64,000 bases of DNA from Salibacterium aidingense DSM 18341. Its GTDB lineage: Bacteria; Bacillota; Bacilli; Bacillales; Marinococcaceae. Of this stretch, positions 18,831 through 27,517 are shown one piece after another; within the stretch, counting starts at the first letter, position 1, and the number at the start of each line of letters is the position of its first letter. The notes beneath the pieces were generated by a model, which did no database searches, was not told the DNA's origin, and saw only the letters and a program-made list of their open reading frames with translations. The position numbers were made by a program, and so were the translations under genes. Where the stretch lies: the NCBI RefSeq assembly GCF_000429685.1, contig NZ_AUCI01000008.1, positions 1 to 64,000 on the forward strand, written 5' to 3'.

Positions 18831-18877
18831 AAAAGAAGCGGGGGTTCTTGGAGACAGGTACCTCCGCTTCTTTTTTC
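18831..18877 (+). terminator. intrinsic terminator after rpe
   Basis: GAAGCGG pairs with CCGCTTC, flanked by A and T runs of six bases, directly after the rpe stop. It would end the long fmt-to-rpe transcript. Confidence 0.85.
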
Positions 18878-19112
18878 AAAGAAATGAAGAAGAACCAGAA
18901 AACCTGTCTTGACGCAAACTGCCCCGGGGATTTCAGAAAAAACCCATTTTTTATTGATTTTATATGTACTATTTGAAAGATGCTGAATATACATATAGAA
19001 GAATGCTATTGGAGATTACGGCAACTTGAATGAAACGAAAACAGCCAGGCGGGGGAAAACAAGGAATAAGCGGCGCGTGCCGCAATTAGCAAAGAAAGAG
19101 GAGGAGTTTGTG

Positions 19113-19193
19113 ATGAAATTTTATACGATTAAACTGCCGAAATTTCTTGGAGGGTTTGTACGCGCCGTCATCGGTACGATCAGAAAAGATTAA
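19113..19193 (+). CDS. spoVM: stage V sporulation protein SpoVM
   Basis: This 26-residue peptide, MKFYTIKLPKFLGGFVRAVI followed by GTIRKD, is nearly identical to B. subtilis SpoVM. SpoVM is an amphipathic helix that recognises the convex forespore membrane and anchors SpoIVA to start coat assembly; the proline and the glycine pair of the family are kept. GAGGAG lies nine bases upstream. It has its own downstream terminator. Upstream, an 8-bp inverted pair (TATATGTA 18961-18968, TACATATA 18990-18997) lies where a sigma-E promoter is expected, with CATATAGA as a possible -10. The gene proves a spore former. Confidence 0.95.
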   Translation: MKFYTIKLPKFLGGFVRAVIGTIRKD

Positions 19194-19224
19194 CAATAAT
19201 TTAATTATGTAAGCAAAAAGACAT

Positions 19225-19274
19225 AAAAAGAAACGGGATTCATCTCAAATAGAAAAGTCCCGTTTCTTTTTTAC
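19225..19274. terminator. bidirectional terminator between spoVM and rpmB
   Basis: A stem of about 14 bp (AAAAAGAAACGGGA with TCCCGTTTCTTTTT) lies between the convergent spoVM and rpmB genes. A runs on one side and T runs on the other allow it to serve both strands. Confidence 0.85.
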
Positions 19275-19317
19275 GTTTATGATTCTGGTTTCTCAATTAT
19301 ATGGTAAACAGGCAGTT

Positions 19318-19506
19318 TTACACACGCTGAACTTTGCCGGATTTCAGTGCTCGCGCAGAAACATATACCCGCTTAGGTTTACCGTCTACCATAATTCGTA
19401 CTTTCTGAACATTAGCGCCCCAGCGGCGTTTGGTTGCATTATTGGCGTGAGAACGATTGTGGCCGGTTTTTGGCCCTTTGCCTGTTACATGACATTTACG
19501 TGCCAT
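19318..19506 (-). CDS. rpmB: 50S ribosomal protein L28
   Basis: The 62-residue L28 begins [20 protein letters not shown] and contains [15 protein letters not shown], the family core. Only one of the family's possible zinc cysteines remains (C5), so this is the zinc-free C- form. The ATG at 19506 is preceded by AAGGAGGTG, seven bases away; the open frame extends three codons further without need. It runs opposite to its neighbours, as in B. subtilis. Confidence 0.96.
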   Translation of the reverse strand: MARKCHVTGKGPKTGHNRSHANNATKRRWGANVQKVRIMVDGKPKRVYVSARALKSGKVQRV

Positions 19507-19564
19507 GACATGCACCTCCTTATCCTAGTCCATGTTTCACTCGATTGTTGAATCATACTTAAAT

Positions 19565-19593
19565 ATCGTAGCATATTAGAAAGTGCATTGCAA
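19565..19593 (-). promoter_or_regulatory. putative sigma-A promoter of rpmB
   Basis: On the minus strand TTGCAA and TACGAT are separated by 17 bases, with the -10 box about 59 bases upstream of the rpmB start. It diverges from the asp23 promoter 30 bases away. Confidence 0.55.
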
Positions 19594-19622
19594 TTAAAAA
19601 TTCCATCGTACCCCATGCTAAC

Positions 19623-19651
19623 TTGACGAATGTACGTTCTCTACCTATTGT
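19623..19651 (+). promoter_or_regulatory. putative sigma-A promoter of the asp23-fakA operon
   Basis: TTGACG and TATTGT are separated by 17 bases. The -35 is 5/6 and the -10 is 4/6 to consensus. The roughly 100-base leader downstream contains a CTCC...GGAG hairpin at about 19684-19705. Confidence 0.5.
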
Positions 19652-19757
19652 GGAGACAGCAGGGGAAACCGTCTTTTACTAATGCTCCTTTCAAAAAAGG
19701 GAGGAGTATAGTAAAATAATCTTAGCTTAGGGAAGGAAGCGAAAAGGGAGGTTCGCA

Positions 19758-20120
19758 ATGACGATAGAAATGAACTCACAGTTAGGTTCCATTGATGTTT
19801 CCAGAGAAGTTGTGTCCACAATCGCAGGCGGGGCGGCCGTAGACTGCTATGGTATTGTCGGCATGGCTTCTCAAAAACAGATAAAAGACGGATTATCAGA
19901 AATGCTGGGAAAAGAAAATTTCTCACGGGGTGTGGTTATCCGTGAGATAGAAGACGGCATTCATATAGATATGTATATTATTGTAAGCTACGGAACGAAA
20001 ATTTCAGAAGTGGCCTACAATGTCCAGTCCAAAGTAAAATATCAACTGCAGCAGATGCTGGGGCTGACCGTAGACTCCGTAAATGTATATGTTCAGGGAG
20101 TGAGAGTGGCGCAGACCTAG
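19758..20120 (+). CDS. yloU: Asp23/Gls24 family envelope stress response protein YloU
   Basis: This 120-residue Asp23/Gls24-family protein starts with the LGSIDVSREVVSTIAGGAAVDCYGIVGM segment (residues about 8-36), typical of the family, and continues with strands ending in VDSVNVYVQGVRV. It has no membrane segment. The family is linked to envelope stress. A place directly before fakA is conserved across Bacillales, but the molecular role is not known. GGGAGG lies upstream of the ATG. Confidence 0.9.
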   Translation: MTIEMNSQLGSIDVSREVVSTIAGGAAVDCYGIVGMASQKQIKDGLSEMLGKENFSRGVVIREIEDGIHIDMYIIVSYGTKISEVAYNVQSKVKYQLQQMLGLTVDSVNVYVQGVRVAQT

Positions 20121-20141
20121 GATAGGAGGAGGAAGAGAACG

Positions 20142-21827
20142 TTGACTGACAGGAAAGTAGACGGGGATCAGCTTGCCCGGATGTTTCAGCAAGGCGCAGC
20201 TGTTCTTAGTAAAAATGTTAAAAAAGTAGATGCGTTAAACGTATTTCCTGTCCCGGATGGAGATACCGGGACCAATATGAATTTAACCATCACTTCCGGC
20301 GTGAAGGAAGTGGAAACAGCGGATAAAAATCACGCTGGAAAAGTGGCCAAAGCTTTTTCAAAGGGTCTTTTAATGGGAGCGCGCGGGAATTCGGGCGTCA
20401 TATTATCACAGCTCTTCCGGGGGTTTTCAAAGGCGTTGGAGAAAAAAGAAATATTAACATCTTCTGATTTGGACGAAGCTTTGCGAGAAGGGGTGAATAC
20501 TGCCTATAAGGCAGTAATGAAACCGGTGGAAGGCACTATTTTAACGGTGGCGAAAGAAGCAGCGGGAAGTGCCGAAAAACAGGAAGGTATAGACCAAAAC
20601 CCGGTGGAATGGATGAAGACTGTACTAAAAAATGCAGAACAATCTCTTGAAAAAACACCGGATCTGCTTCCAGTATTAAAAGAAGTAGGGGTCGTTGATT
20701 CAGGGGGACAGGGGTTAGTTTATATTTATGAAGGAATGCTGCAGGCTCTTCTTGGTAAAGTGTCCGATAAAGAAGAAACAGAGGTTCCTTCTCTGGAGAA
20801 TCTTGTGAAAGTAGAACACCATCAAAATGCTCAGTCCCATTTATCAACAGAAGATATTGAATACGGGTACTGTACGGAAGTAATGGTTCAGTTTGAACAA
20901 GAAAAAACGGCCCGTCACCCTTTTGACGAAAACGCATTCAAACAGGAACTGTCCCACTGGGGAGACTCTCTGTTAGTCGTCAGTGACGAGGATTTAATAA
21001 AAATACATATCCATGCGGAATATCCCGGCGAAGTTCTCTCAAAAGCTCAGAAGTATGGCAGCTTAATCCATGTCAAAATTGAAAACATGAGAGAACAGCA
21101 TCAGGCCTTGTTAACCGAACAACCGGAGGAAAAGAGACAGGAAGAAGTAAAAGAAGCTCAGAAAACTCCCTCTGCCTATGGATTTGTTACGGTATCTGCC
21201 GGTGCCGGAATTGAAGCGCTGTTTAAAGGGCTGGGCGCTGATGAAGTCGTGGCAGGCGGACAGACTATGAATCCAAGCACGGAAGATATTTTAAATGCAG
21301 TTAAAAGTGTGCAAGCAGACACCATTTTTATTCTCCCTAATAACGGAAATATTGTAATGGCAGCCGAGCAGGCTGCAGAGGTGTCTGGAGAACATGTGCG
21401 TGTCATTCCGACCAAATCCATTCCTCAAGGGTTAAGTGCTATGTTTGCATTTAATGAAGAAGTATCTCCCGAAGAAAATGAAGAAGCAATGAAACTAGCG
21501 CGCAAACAGGTGAAAACTGGCCAGGTCACTTACGCCGTGCGGGACACGATGATGGGAAGTTTAGAAATTAAAAAAGGAGATTTCATGGGTCTTGCCGAAA
21601 AGGATATTGTGTCCTCTGGTGCGGAGAAAGAAAACGTGACAATGGATCTGCTGAAAAAACTCGTGGATAAAGACACTGAAATCGTGACTTTAATCCGCGG
21701 AGAAGACGGCAGTGAATCTGTCGATGCGGCAGTCACTGCCTATCTGGAAGAGGCATTTCCGGAAGTGGAGATCGAAATTCATGAAGGCGGTCAGCCGCTG
21801 TATTCGTATATTATAGCGGTGGAATAA
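20142..21827 (+). CDS. fakA: fatty acid kinase catalytic subunit FakA (YloV)
   Basis: The 561-residue protein has the DhaL/DAK2-type kinase domain first (about 1-200). It holds NVFPVPDGDTGTNM (metal-binding aspartates), GARGNSGVILSQLF and DSGGQG. A central domain and a C-terminal DegV-like domain follow. FakA phosphorylates fatty acids presented by FakB proteins, letting exogenous or turned-over fatty acids enter phospholipid synthesis through PlsX. It starts at TTG (20142) with AGGAGGAGG upstream; no ATG fits the conserved N-terminus. The next gene encodes a FakB-like DegV protein, a likely partner. Confidence 0.94.
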   Translation: MTDRKVDGDQLARMFQQGAAVLSKNVKKVDALNVFPVPDGDTGTNMNLTITSGVKEVETADKNHAGKVAKAFSKGLLMGARGNSGVILSQLFRGFSKALEKKEILTSSDLDEALREGVNTAYKAVMKPVEGTILTVAKEAAGSAEKQEGIDQNPVEWMKTVLKNAEQSLEKTPDLLPVLKEVGVVDSGGQGLVYIYEGMLQALLGKVSDKEETEVPSLENLVKVEHHQNAQSHLSTEDIEYGYCTEVMVQFEQEKTARHPFDENAFKQELSHWGDSLLVVSDEDLIKIHIHAEYPGEVLSKAQKYGSLIHVKIENMREQHQALLTEQPEEKRQEEVKEAQKTPSAYGFVTVSAGAGIEALFKGLGADEVVAGGQTMNPSTEDILNAVKSVQADTIFILPNNGNIVMAAEQAAEVSGEHVRVIPTKSIPQGLSAMFAFNEEVSPEENEEAMKLARKQVKTGQVTYAVRDTMMGSLEIKKGDFMGLAEKDIVSSGAEKENVTMDLLKKLVDKDTEIVTLIRGEDGSESVDAAVTAYLEEAFPEVEIEIHEGGQPLYSYIIAVE

Positions 21828-21859
21828 CCGCTGGATGATGAAAGGAAGGGGAGTATAAG

Positions 21860-22723
21860 GTGGGCCGTGTAAAAATTGTGACGGACAGTACAGCTGATAT
21901 ACCCCGGGAATTGGTTCAGAAATACAATATAACGGTTGTTCCCTTAAAAGTGATGATGGGGAATGAAACGTTTCAGGATGGAGTAAACCTCACCCCGGAA
22001 GCTTTTTATAACAGGCTGGATCTTATAGATGATCTCCCTTCTACGTCCCAGCCGACTCCTTATGAGTTCGAAACTATTTACCAGCGCATACAGGAAAAAG
22101 CAGAGGAAGACGATATTACGATTCTGTCGATTCATCTTTCGTCGGAAATGAGCGGAACTGTACAGTCAGCGACGCTTGCTGCTCAATCTGTAGAAGATGA
22201 TGTAAAGGTTGAAGTAATAGATTCCAAAAAAGCTTCTTACGCGATAGGAATTATTGTTGTGGAAGCAGCTAAAATGGCAGAGGAGGGGGCAGGTTTAACA
22301 GAGTGCAAAACCAAACTTGAATCACTGCTCTCCCAAACAAAGGTATATTTTCTCGTGGATACCTTGGAATACCTGCATAAGAACGGGCGTATTGGAAAGG
22401 CCTCTGCATTAATTGGTTCTCTCTTAAAAATGAAGCCGGTGTTAAGCCTTACAGAAGAAGGGATCGTATACCCATTTAAAAAAGTACGCGGGAAGAAAAA
22501 GGCCGTGGCGGTTATATGCGATACCTTAAAAGAAGAATATGGGACGCGTCCGGTTCATATTGGAGTTTCCCATGCGGAAGCAGAAGCTGCCGGGAAAGAC
22601 CTGCTGGAGGCGGCGGAGGCAGATCTTAACGTACAATCTACGACCCTGACGAAAATTGGAGCGGTTATAGGCTCCCACACCGGCCACGGAACCATTGCCG
22701 TCGCGGTAACACCGGCAGATTAA
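21860..22723 (+). CDS. DegV family protein, probable FakB fatty acid-binding subunit
   Basis: This 287-residue DegV-family protein starts at a GTG (21860). It has the family signatures VKIVTDSTADIP, the SQPTP loop, SSEMSGT, and GRIGKASALIGSLLKMKPVL, plus SHTGHGT near the C-terminus; the Thr/Ser and His residues hold the fatty acid carboxylate in FakB proteins. Its place 32 bases after fakA, where B. subtilis has the serine deaminase genes sdaAB/sdaAA, suggests it presents acyl chains to FakA. Chain specificity cannot be read from sequence. Confidence 0.88.
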   Translation: MGRVKIVTDSTADIPRELVQKYNITVVPLKVMMGNETFQDGVNLTPEAFYNRLDLIDDLPSTSQPTPYEFETIYQRIQEKAEEDDITILSIHLSSEMSGTVQSATLAAQSVEDDVKVEVIDSKKASYAIGIIVVEAAKMAEEGAGLTECKTKLESLLSQTKVYFLVDTLEYLHKNGRIGKASALIGSLLKMKPVLSLTEEGIVYPFKKVRGKKKAVAVICDTLKEEYGTRPVHIGVSHAEAEAAGKDLLEAAEADLNVQSTTLTKIGAVIGSHTGHGTIAVAVTPAD

Positions 22724-22742
22724 TTTACGAGGCTGCCCTGGA

Positions 22743-22785
22743 GAGAGGATCAGACCAGGACAGTCTTCTTTTTTCAGCAGCAAGC
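22743..22785 (+). terminator. possible terminator after the degV gene
   Basis: CTG-C-CCTGG pairs with CCAGG-A-CAG around a 13-base loop, followed by a T-rich tract. It lies 20 bases after the stop and is weaker than the other terminators here. Confidence 0.45.
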
Positions 22786-22811
22786 AGGTAAAGGAAAGGG
22801 GGCGCTGCTGC

Positions 22812-22874
22812 ATGAGATCCATTATAGGAAGAAACGTGTATCAGGGCAGGAAGGCCCCTGTGATGCAAACATGA
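22812..22874 (+). CDS. possible 20-codon leader peptide overlapping the recG start
   Basis: An ATG at 22812 preceded by GGAAAGGGGG opens a 20-codon frame (MRSIIGRNVYQGRKAPVMQT). Its TGA overlaps the recG ATG as ATGA. recG itself has no good ribosome site: its nearest purine-rich stretch is some 16 bases away and lies inside this small frame. The arrangement suggests recG is translated by re-initiation. The peptide is basic and of unknown function; it may matter only as a coupler. Confidence 0.45.
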   Translation: MRSIIGRNVYQGRKAPVMQT

Positions 22875-24916
22875 ATCAATACATACAGCAGCCGGTTTCC
22901 GTGGTGAAAGGGATTGGAGAAGAAAAACAGACCGACCTGCAGCAGCTCGGCCTGTATACAATTCTCGACATGTTCCAACACTTTCCCTATCGGTATGAGA
23001 ATCATGAAGTCCAGCCGATTGAACAGCTGCGCCATGAGGACCGGGTAACGATAGCGGGAGTAATCCACTCGGAACCGGCTGTTCGTTATTACGGCAAGAA
23101 AAAATCAAGAATGACGGTTCGAGTGATGGTCGAAAATATTCTTATAACTGCTGTCTTTTTTAACCGTGCTTTTTTAAAAAATAAGATACAGCAGGGACAA
23201 ACAGTAACTCTTACGGGAAAATGGAACAAATACAAGCTGACGATAACCGTTCAGGATTTTAAAAATGGGGAGCCTGACCCATCTAAGCAGCTGGAACCGG
23301 TGTATTCCGTTGGAGGCAATGTTACGATAAAGCAGCTCCGCCGATTTATTCAGCAGGCGTTAGAGGAGTATGGCGTCTGGATAGAAGAACTGCTTCCGGA
23401 AACCCTGCTTACTTCCTATAAATTACCCGGACGGCAGCAAGCATTCCAAATGATCCACATGCCGCAGAATAAGGAAGAGTTAAAACATGCCAGACGGAGA
23501 CTGGTTTTTGAAGAACTGCTGTTATTCCAGCTGAAAATGCAGGTTTTCAGACGGCAGGAACGTTTGTCAGCAGGCGGTACAGCCCACAAATTCAAAAGGG
23601 AAGAGGCAGCCTCGTTTATCCATCAGCTTCCCTTTCCCTTGACGGGGGCACAAAAACGGGTGGTGGAAGAAATATGGAATGATATGAGCACCCCCTTGAA
23701 AATGAATCGTCTGTTACAAGGAGATGTCGGCTCAGGAAAAACGGTGGTAGCTTCCATTGCAATGTATGCTGCCTATCTGGCCGGGAGGCAGTCTGCTCTT
23801 ATGGTTCCCACTGAAATACTTGCAGAACAGCATTATGAAGGTCTGCAGGAGTTGTTTCAGCAGACAGATGTCACCCTTACGCTATTAACCGGTTCTGTTA
23901 AAGGGAAAAAACGGGAAGAACGCAATGCATGGATTGAAGATGGTACCGTCCATATTGTAATTGGCACCCATGCACTTATTCAGGAAGATGTCCATTTTCA
24001 ACAGCTTGGACTGGTTATTACAGATGAACAGCACCGCTTCGGTGTTGCACAGAGACGAGCCCTGCGTGATAAAGGATTTGAGCCGGACGTTTTATTTATG
24101 ACGGCTACACCCATCCCAAGGACCCTCGCTATTTCAGTATTTGGCGATATGGATGTGTCTGCCATTGATGAACTTCCTGCCGGAAGGAAACCGATAAAAA
24201 CATATTGGGTGAAACATGATATGCTGGAGCGGATCCTGCGTTTTATAGAAAAGGAAATTCAGCAGGGGAGACAGGCTTATGTTATCTGTCCTCTTATTGA
24301 AGAATCAGAAGCTCTAGATGTCCAGAATGCCATTGATGTACACCATCAGCTGCAGCAGTTTTTCCTTCACTATCGTGTTGGTTTAATGCATGGACGATTG
24401 CAAACAGAAGAAAAAGAGCAGGTAATGGAGGCTTTTTCAAGAAATGAGATACAAATATTAGTTTCCACCACAGTGGTAGAAGTGGGAGTGAATGTACCAA
24501 ACGCCACTGCTATGCTTATTTATGACGCCGATCGCTTTGGATTGTCCCAGCTCCATCAGCTCCGCGGCCGAGTAGGCAGGGCAGAGCACCAATCTTATTG
24601 TATATTGATGGCGGATCCAAAAGGAGAAACCGGACAGGAGCGCATGCGGATAATGCAGGAAACCGAAGACGGTTTTGCTTTATCTGAAAAAGATCTGGAA
24701 CTTAGAGGGCCGGGAGATTTTTTTGGGAAAAAGCAAAGCGGTCTTCCGGAATTTAAAATAGCAGACGTAGTTCATGATTACAGAGCGTTGGAAACGGCCA
24801 GGGGTGACGCAGCCGCCCTGATAAACAGCCGGGCGTTCTGGGAAGAAACTCAGTATGCCGGGTTACGCTCTTATTTAGAGAAGAGCGGGGTTTTAGAAGG
24901 AGAAAAACTTGATTAA
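22871..24916 (+). CDS. recG: ATP-dependent DNA helicase RecG
   Basis: RecG (681 residues) regresses stalled forks and processes Holliday junctions. The N-terminal wedge/OB region (about 60-150) grips the fork. Helicase motifs follow: GDVGSGKT near residues 284-291, the motif II variant DEQH near 384, TATPIPRTL, and QLRGRVGR in the second RecA-like domain. The TRG-type C-terminal region carries ELRGPGDFFG. The start lies within a four-base overlap with an upstream small ORF. Confidence 0.95.
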   Translation: MNQYIQQPVSVVKGIGEEKQTDLQQLGLYTILDMFQHFPYRYENHEVQPIEQLRHEDRVTIAGVIHSEPAVRYYGKKKSRMTVRVMVENILITAVFFNRAFLKNKIQQGQTVTLTGKWNKYKLTITVQDFKNGEPDPSKQLEPVYSVGGNVTIKQLRRFIQQALEEYGVWIEELLPETLLTSYKLPGRQQAFQMIHMPQNKEELKHARRRLVFEELLLFQLKMQVFRRQERLSAGGTAHKFKREEAASFIHQLPFPLTGAQKRVVEEIWNDMSTPLKMNRLLQGDVGSGKTVVASIAMYAAYLAGRQSALMVPTEILAEQHYEGLQELFQQTDVTLTLLTGSVKGKKREERNAWIEDGTVHIVIGTHALIQEDVHFQQLGLVITDEQHRFGVAQRRALRDKGFEPDVLFMTATPIPRTLAISVFGDMDVSAIDELPAGRKPIKTYWVKHDMLERILRFIEKEIQQGRQAYVICPLIEESEALDVQNAIDVHHQLQQFFLHYRVGLMHGRLQTEEKEQVMEAFSRNEIQILVSTTVVEVGVNVPNATAMLIYDADRFGLSQLHQLRGRVGRAEHQSYCILMADPKGETGQERMRIMQETEDGFALSEKDLELRGPGDFFGKKQSGLPEFKIADVVHDYRALETARGDAAALINSRAFWEETQYAGLRSYLEKSGVLEGEKLD

Positions 24917-24922
24917 TAGTGC

Positions 24923-24951
24923 TTGAAAATAACAAAATGGAATTATATACT
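24923..24951 (+). promoter_or_regulatory. sigma-A promoter of the fapR-plsX-fabDG operon
   Basis: TTGAAA and TATACT are separated by 17 bases, both close to consensus. The predicted start site near 24958 falls inside the FapR operator that follows. Confidence 0.75.
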
Positions 24952-24954
24952 ACT

Positions 24955-24972
24955 CTTAGTACCTAGTCATAG
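24955..24972 (+). promoter_or_regulatory. FapR operator
   Basis: CTTAGTACCTAGTCATAG closely matches the FapR box known from B. subtilis (TTAGTACCTAGTCTTAA). It lies right at the predicted transcription start of fapR. FapR bound here would block transcription until malonyl-CoA releases it, giving autoregulation and control of plsX, fabD and fabG. Confidence 0.85.
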
Positions 24973-24992
24973 AAGCGGATGGTGGGAGCAGA

Positions 24993-25547
24993 GTGAAACG
25001 AAATAAGAAAGAACGCCAGCAGCAGTTGAAAGAAAAAATAGAAGAAGATCCTTTCCGAACCGATGAAGCACTGGCAAAGGATTTTCAGGTGAGCGTCCAA
25101 ACCATTCGGCTTGATCGTCTTGAGTTGTCGATTCCAGAACTGCGGGAGCGGATTAAACATGTGGCAAGAGAGCGGCTGGATGAAGTACAAGCCCTCCCCC
25201 TTGAAGAAGTTATCGGGGAAATTATAGACCTGAAACTCGACGAAGAAGCAATTTCGATTTTAGATATAAGCAGGGATCATGTATTTTCCAGAACCGGCAT
25301 TGCCAGAGGTCATTACTTATTTGCCCAGGCTAATTCGCTTGCTGTAGCTATCATTAATGATGAGCTGGCCTTGACGACAAAAGCTTCTGTGCACTTCAGC
25401 AGACAGGTTAAAGAAGGAGAGCGGGTTATCGCCAGAGCTTCTGTCATAAAATCCCGCGGCCATAAAACGTGGGTGGAAGTGACAAGTAATGTTCAGCAGG
25501 AACCTGTTTTTCATGGCGAGTTTGTCATGTATCGTTCCCGCCGCTAA
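24993..25547 (+). CDS. fapR: transcriptional repressor of fatty acid and phospholipid synthesis FapR
   Basis: The 184-residue regulator has an N-terminal DeoR-like helix-turn-helix (about 20-50, with [22 protein letters not shown]). A linker helix and a hot-dog thioesterase-like effector domain (about 75-184) that binds malonyl-CoA follow. It starts at a GTG (24993) behind GGTGGGAG. A matching operator sits in its own promoter. The operon order fapR-plsX-fabD-fabG-acpP is as in B. subtilis. Confidence 0.95.
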   Translation: MKRNKKERQQQLKEKIEEDPFRTDEALAKDFQVSVQTIRLDRLELSIPELRERIKHVARERLDEVQALPLEEVIGEIIDLKLDEEAISILDISRDHVFSRTGIARGHYLFAQANSLAVAIINDELALTTKASVHFSRQVKEGERVIARASVIKSRGHKTWVEVTSNVQQEPVFHGEFVMYRSRR

Positions 25548-25572
25548 ATATAAGAAAAAGGAGTCGACGTTC

Positions 25573-26565
25573 ATGAAGATAGTCATCGACGCAATGGGAG
25601 GAGATCATTCTCCTAAAGCTCATGTAGCCGGAGCTATGGCTGCAGCACGGTCCTTCGATGATGTTGAAATCGTATTAGTCGGTAATGAAGAAGAAATAGC
25701 CGAGCATTTAACGAAAAGAAAAAATATAACTGTGCTTCATACGGAAGACAAAATCGAACCGGAGGACGTTCCCACGAAGGCGGTACGGAGGAAAAAAAAC
25801 GCCTCCATGGTCCTGTCCCTGCGGGAAGTCAGGGAAGGAAGAGCAGATGCCTGCATCTCCTCCGGAAATACCGGAGCCCTCATGACGGCGGGACTTCTGC
25901 ATGTAGGCAGGATTGAAGGAATCGAACGGCCGGCTCTGGCTCCTATGCTTCCGACCTTGGACGGAGAAGGGTTTTTATTGCTGGATGTTGGAGCCAATGT
26001 CGATTCTAAACCGGGCCATATACTGCAGAATGCCTATATGGGCTCCGCTTATATGGAAATGGTAAAAAAAGTACATCGTCCGAGAGTAGGCCTGGTGAAC
26101 ATCGGCACCGAAGACGGGAAAGGAAATGAATTGTCCAAAGAGGCTTTTGCCATGCTCCAGCAGGCACCGCTGCATTTTGTAGGCAATGTAGAAGCGAGAG
26201 ATCTCCTGAACGGGGTTTGTGATGTGGCGGTCTGTGATGGTTTTTCAGGAAATTTAATTTTAAAATCAATTGAGGGAACCGCGGGTACGCTTTTCACCCT
26301 GCTTAAAAAGGAGCTGACCAGTTCCCTGACTAATAAACTAGCGGCCGGCGTGCTTCGTTCCAGTTTTAAAAACATAAAAGATAAAATGAGTTATTCGCAC
26401 TACGGCGGGGCGGGGTTGTTTGGATTAAAAGCTCCGGTTATAAAAGCGCACGGTTCTTCCGATCATACCGCAATATTTCACGCTATCCGCCAGGCAAGAC
26501 AGATGGTGAATGAACAAGTAACAACAATCATGGAAAAGGAAGCAGAAAAACAGGAGGAATCGTAG
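25573..26565 (+). CDS. plsX: phosphate acyltransferase PlsX
   Basis: The 330-residue enzyme converts acyl-ACP to acyl-phosphate, the donor for PlsY. It begins [14 protein letters not shown], the family signature, and contains SSGNTGALM and the [12 protein letters not shown] segment. AAGGAG lies about nine bases before the ATG at 25573; the longer open frame runs into fapR and is not needed. It also takes up acyl-phosphate made by FakAB, linking it to the fakA-degV pair 3-5 kb upstream. Confidence 0.95.
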   Translation: MKIVIDAMGGDHSPKAHVAGAMAAARSFDDVEIVLVGNEEEIAEHLTKRKNITVLHTEDKIEPEDVPTKAVRRKKNASMVLSLREVREGRADACISSGNTGALMTAGLLHVGRIEGIERPALAPMLPTLDGEGFLLLDVGANVDSKPGHILQNAYMGSAYMEMVKKVHRPRVGLVNIGTEDGKGNELSKEAFAMLQQAPLHFVGNVEARDLLNGVCDVAVCDGFSGNLILKSIEGTAGTLFTLLKKELTSSLTNKLAAGVLRSSFKNIKDKMSYSHYGGAGLFGLKAPVIKAHGSSDHTAIFHAIRQARQMVNEQVTTIMEKEAEKQEES

Positions 26566-26566
26566 G

Positions 26567-27505
26567 ATGTCAAAAACAGCTTTCCTTTTTCCGGGACAGG
26601 GGTCTCAGCATCCCGGAATGGCAAAAGAGCTCTATGAAAACCACGAAGGAGCAAAAGCTTTAATAGAAGAAGCGGACGACACGCTGGGGTATCCTTTGTC
26701 TGGACTCATGTTTGCCGGACCTGAAGAACACCTGAAAAAAACGGAAAATGCCCAGCCTGCTCTTTTGACAGCAAGCATGGCAAGTTTGGAAGTGTTAAAA
26801 GAGAAGGGCATACGCCCTGATTATACCGCAGGCCACAGCCTGGGGGAGTATTCAGCTTTAGTGGCAGCGGGAGTGCTTTCCTATCATAATGCCCTTGGTA
26901 TTGTCCGCAAACGGGGGTTATTTATGGAAGAAGCGGTTCCCTCCGGCGCCGGGGCGATGTCTGCTGTGATGGGACTGGATCGCAATGAACTGGAACGTAT
27001 TTGTGCCGGCATTTCAGAGGAAGGCGGGATCGTCCAGCTTGCTAATTTAAATGCACCGGGGCAGATCGTCATTTCAGGGGGCAAAGAAGCGGTAGCCAAG
27101 GTTGAGGAAGAGGCCCGTGCTCAAGGTGCCAAACGTGTCATTTCTCTGGAAGTAAGCGGCCCTTTCCATTCGAAATTAATGCAGCCCGCCCAGGAGAAGT
27201 TGGAAAGCGTACTCGAACCGGTTCCTTTTTCCAAAGCGGCAACCCCTGTATTGTCCAATGTGAATGCTCAGGAGGAGACAGACCCGGATGTTCTGAAAAG
27301 GCAGGTCATTCAGCAGGTGACTTCCCCGGTATATTGGGAGGACACGATCCGCCGGCTCCTGGAGCTTGGAGTAACCACTTTTGTAGAAATAGGTCCGGGC
27401 AATGTATTAAGTGGACTGGTGCGCAGGGTTCAACGGCGGGGTGTCAGCGTTTTTTCCGCTCAAGATCCGGCATCCATTGAAAAAACGGCCGAAGGCATAA
27501 AGTAA
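26567..27505 (+). CDS. fabD: malonyl-CoA:ACP transacylase FabD
   Basis: The 312-residue enzyme loads malonyl groups on acyl carrier protein. FLFPGQGSQ opens the protein; GHSLGEYSAL near residue 90 holds the catalytic serine; the catalytic histidine is in SGPFHSKLM near residue 200. It follows plsX by one base with CAGGAGG overlapping the plsX end, so translation is coupled. Confidence 0.96.
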   Translation: MSKTAFLFPGQGSQHPGMAKELYENHEGAKALIEEADDTLGYPLSGLMFAGPEEHLKKTENAQPALLTASMASLEVLKEKGIRPDYTAGHSLGEYSALVAAGVLSYHNALGIVRKRGLFMEEAVPSGAGAMSAVMGLDRNELERICAGISEEGGIVQLANLNAPGQIVISGGKEAVAKVEEEARAQGAKRVISLEVSGPFHSKLMQPAQEKLESVLEPVPFSKAATPVLSNVNAQEETDPDVLKRQVIQQVTSPVYWEDTIRRLLELGVTTFVEIGPGNVLSGLVRRVQRRGVSVFSAQDPASIEKTAEGIK

Positions 27506-27517
27506 GGAGGGAATCCT

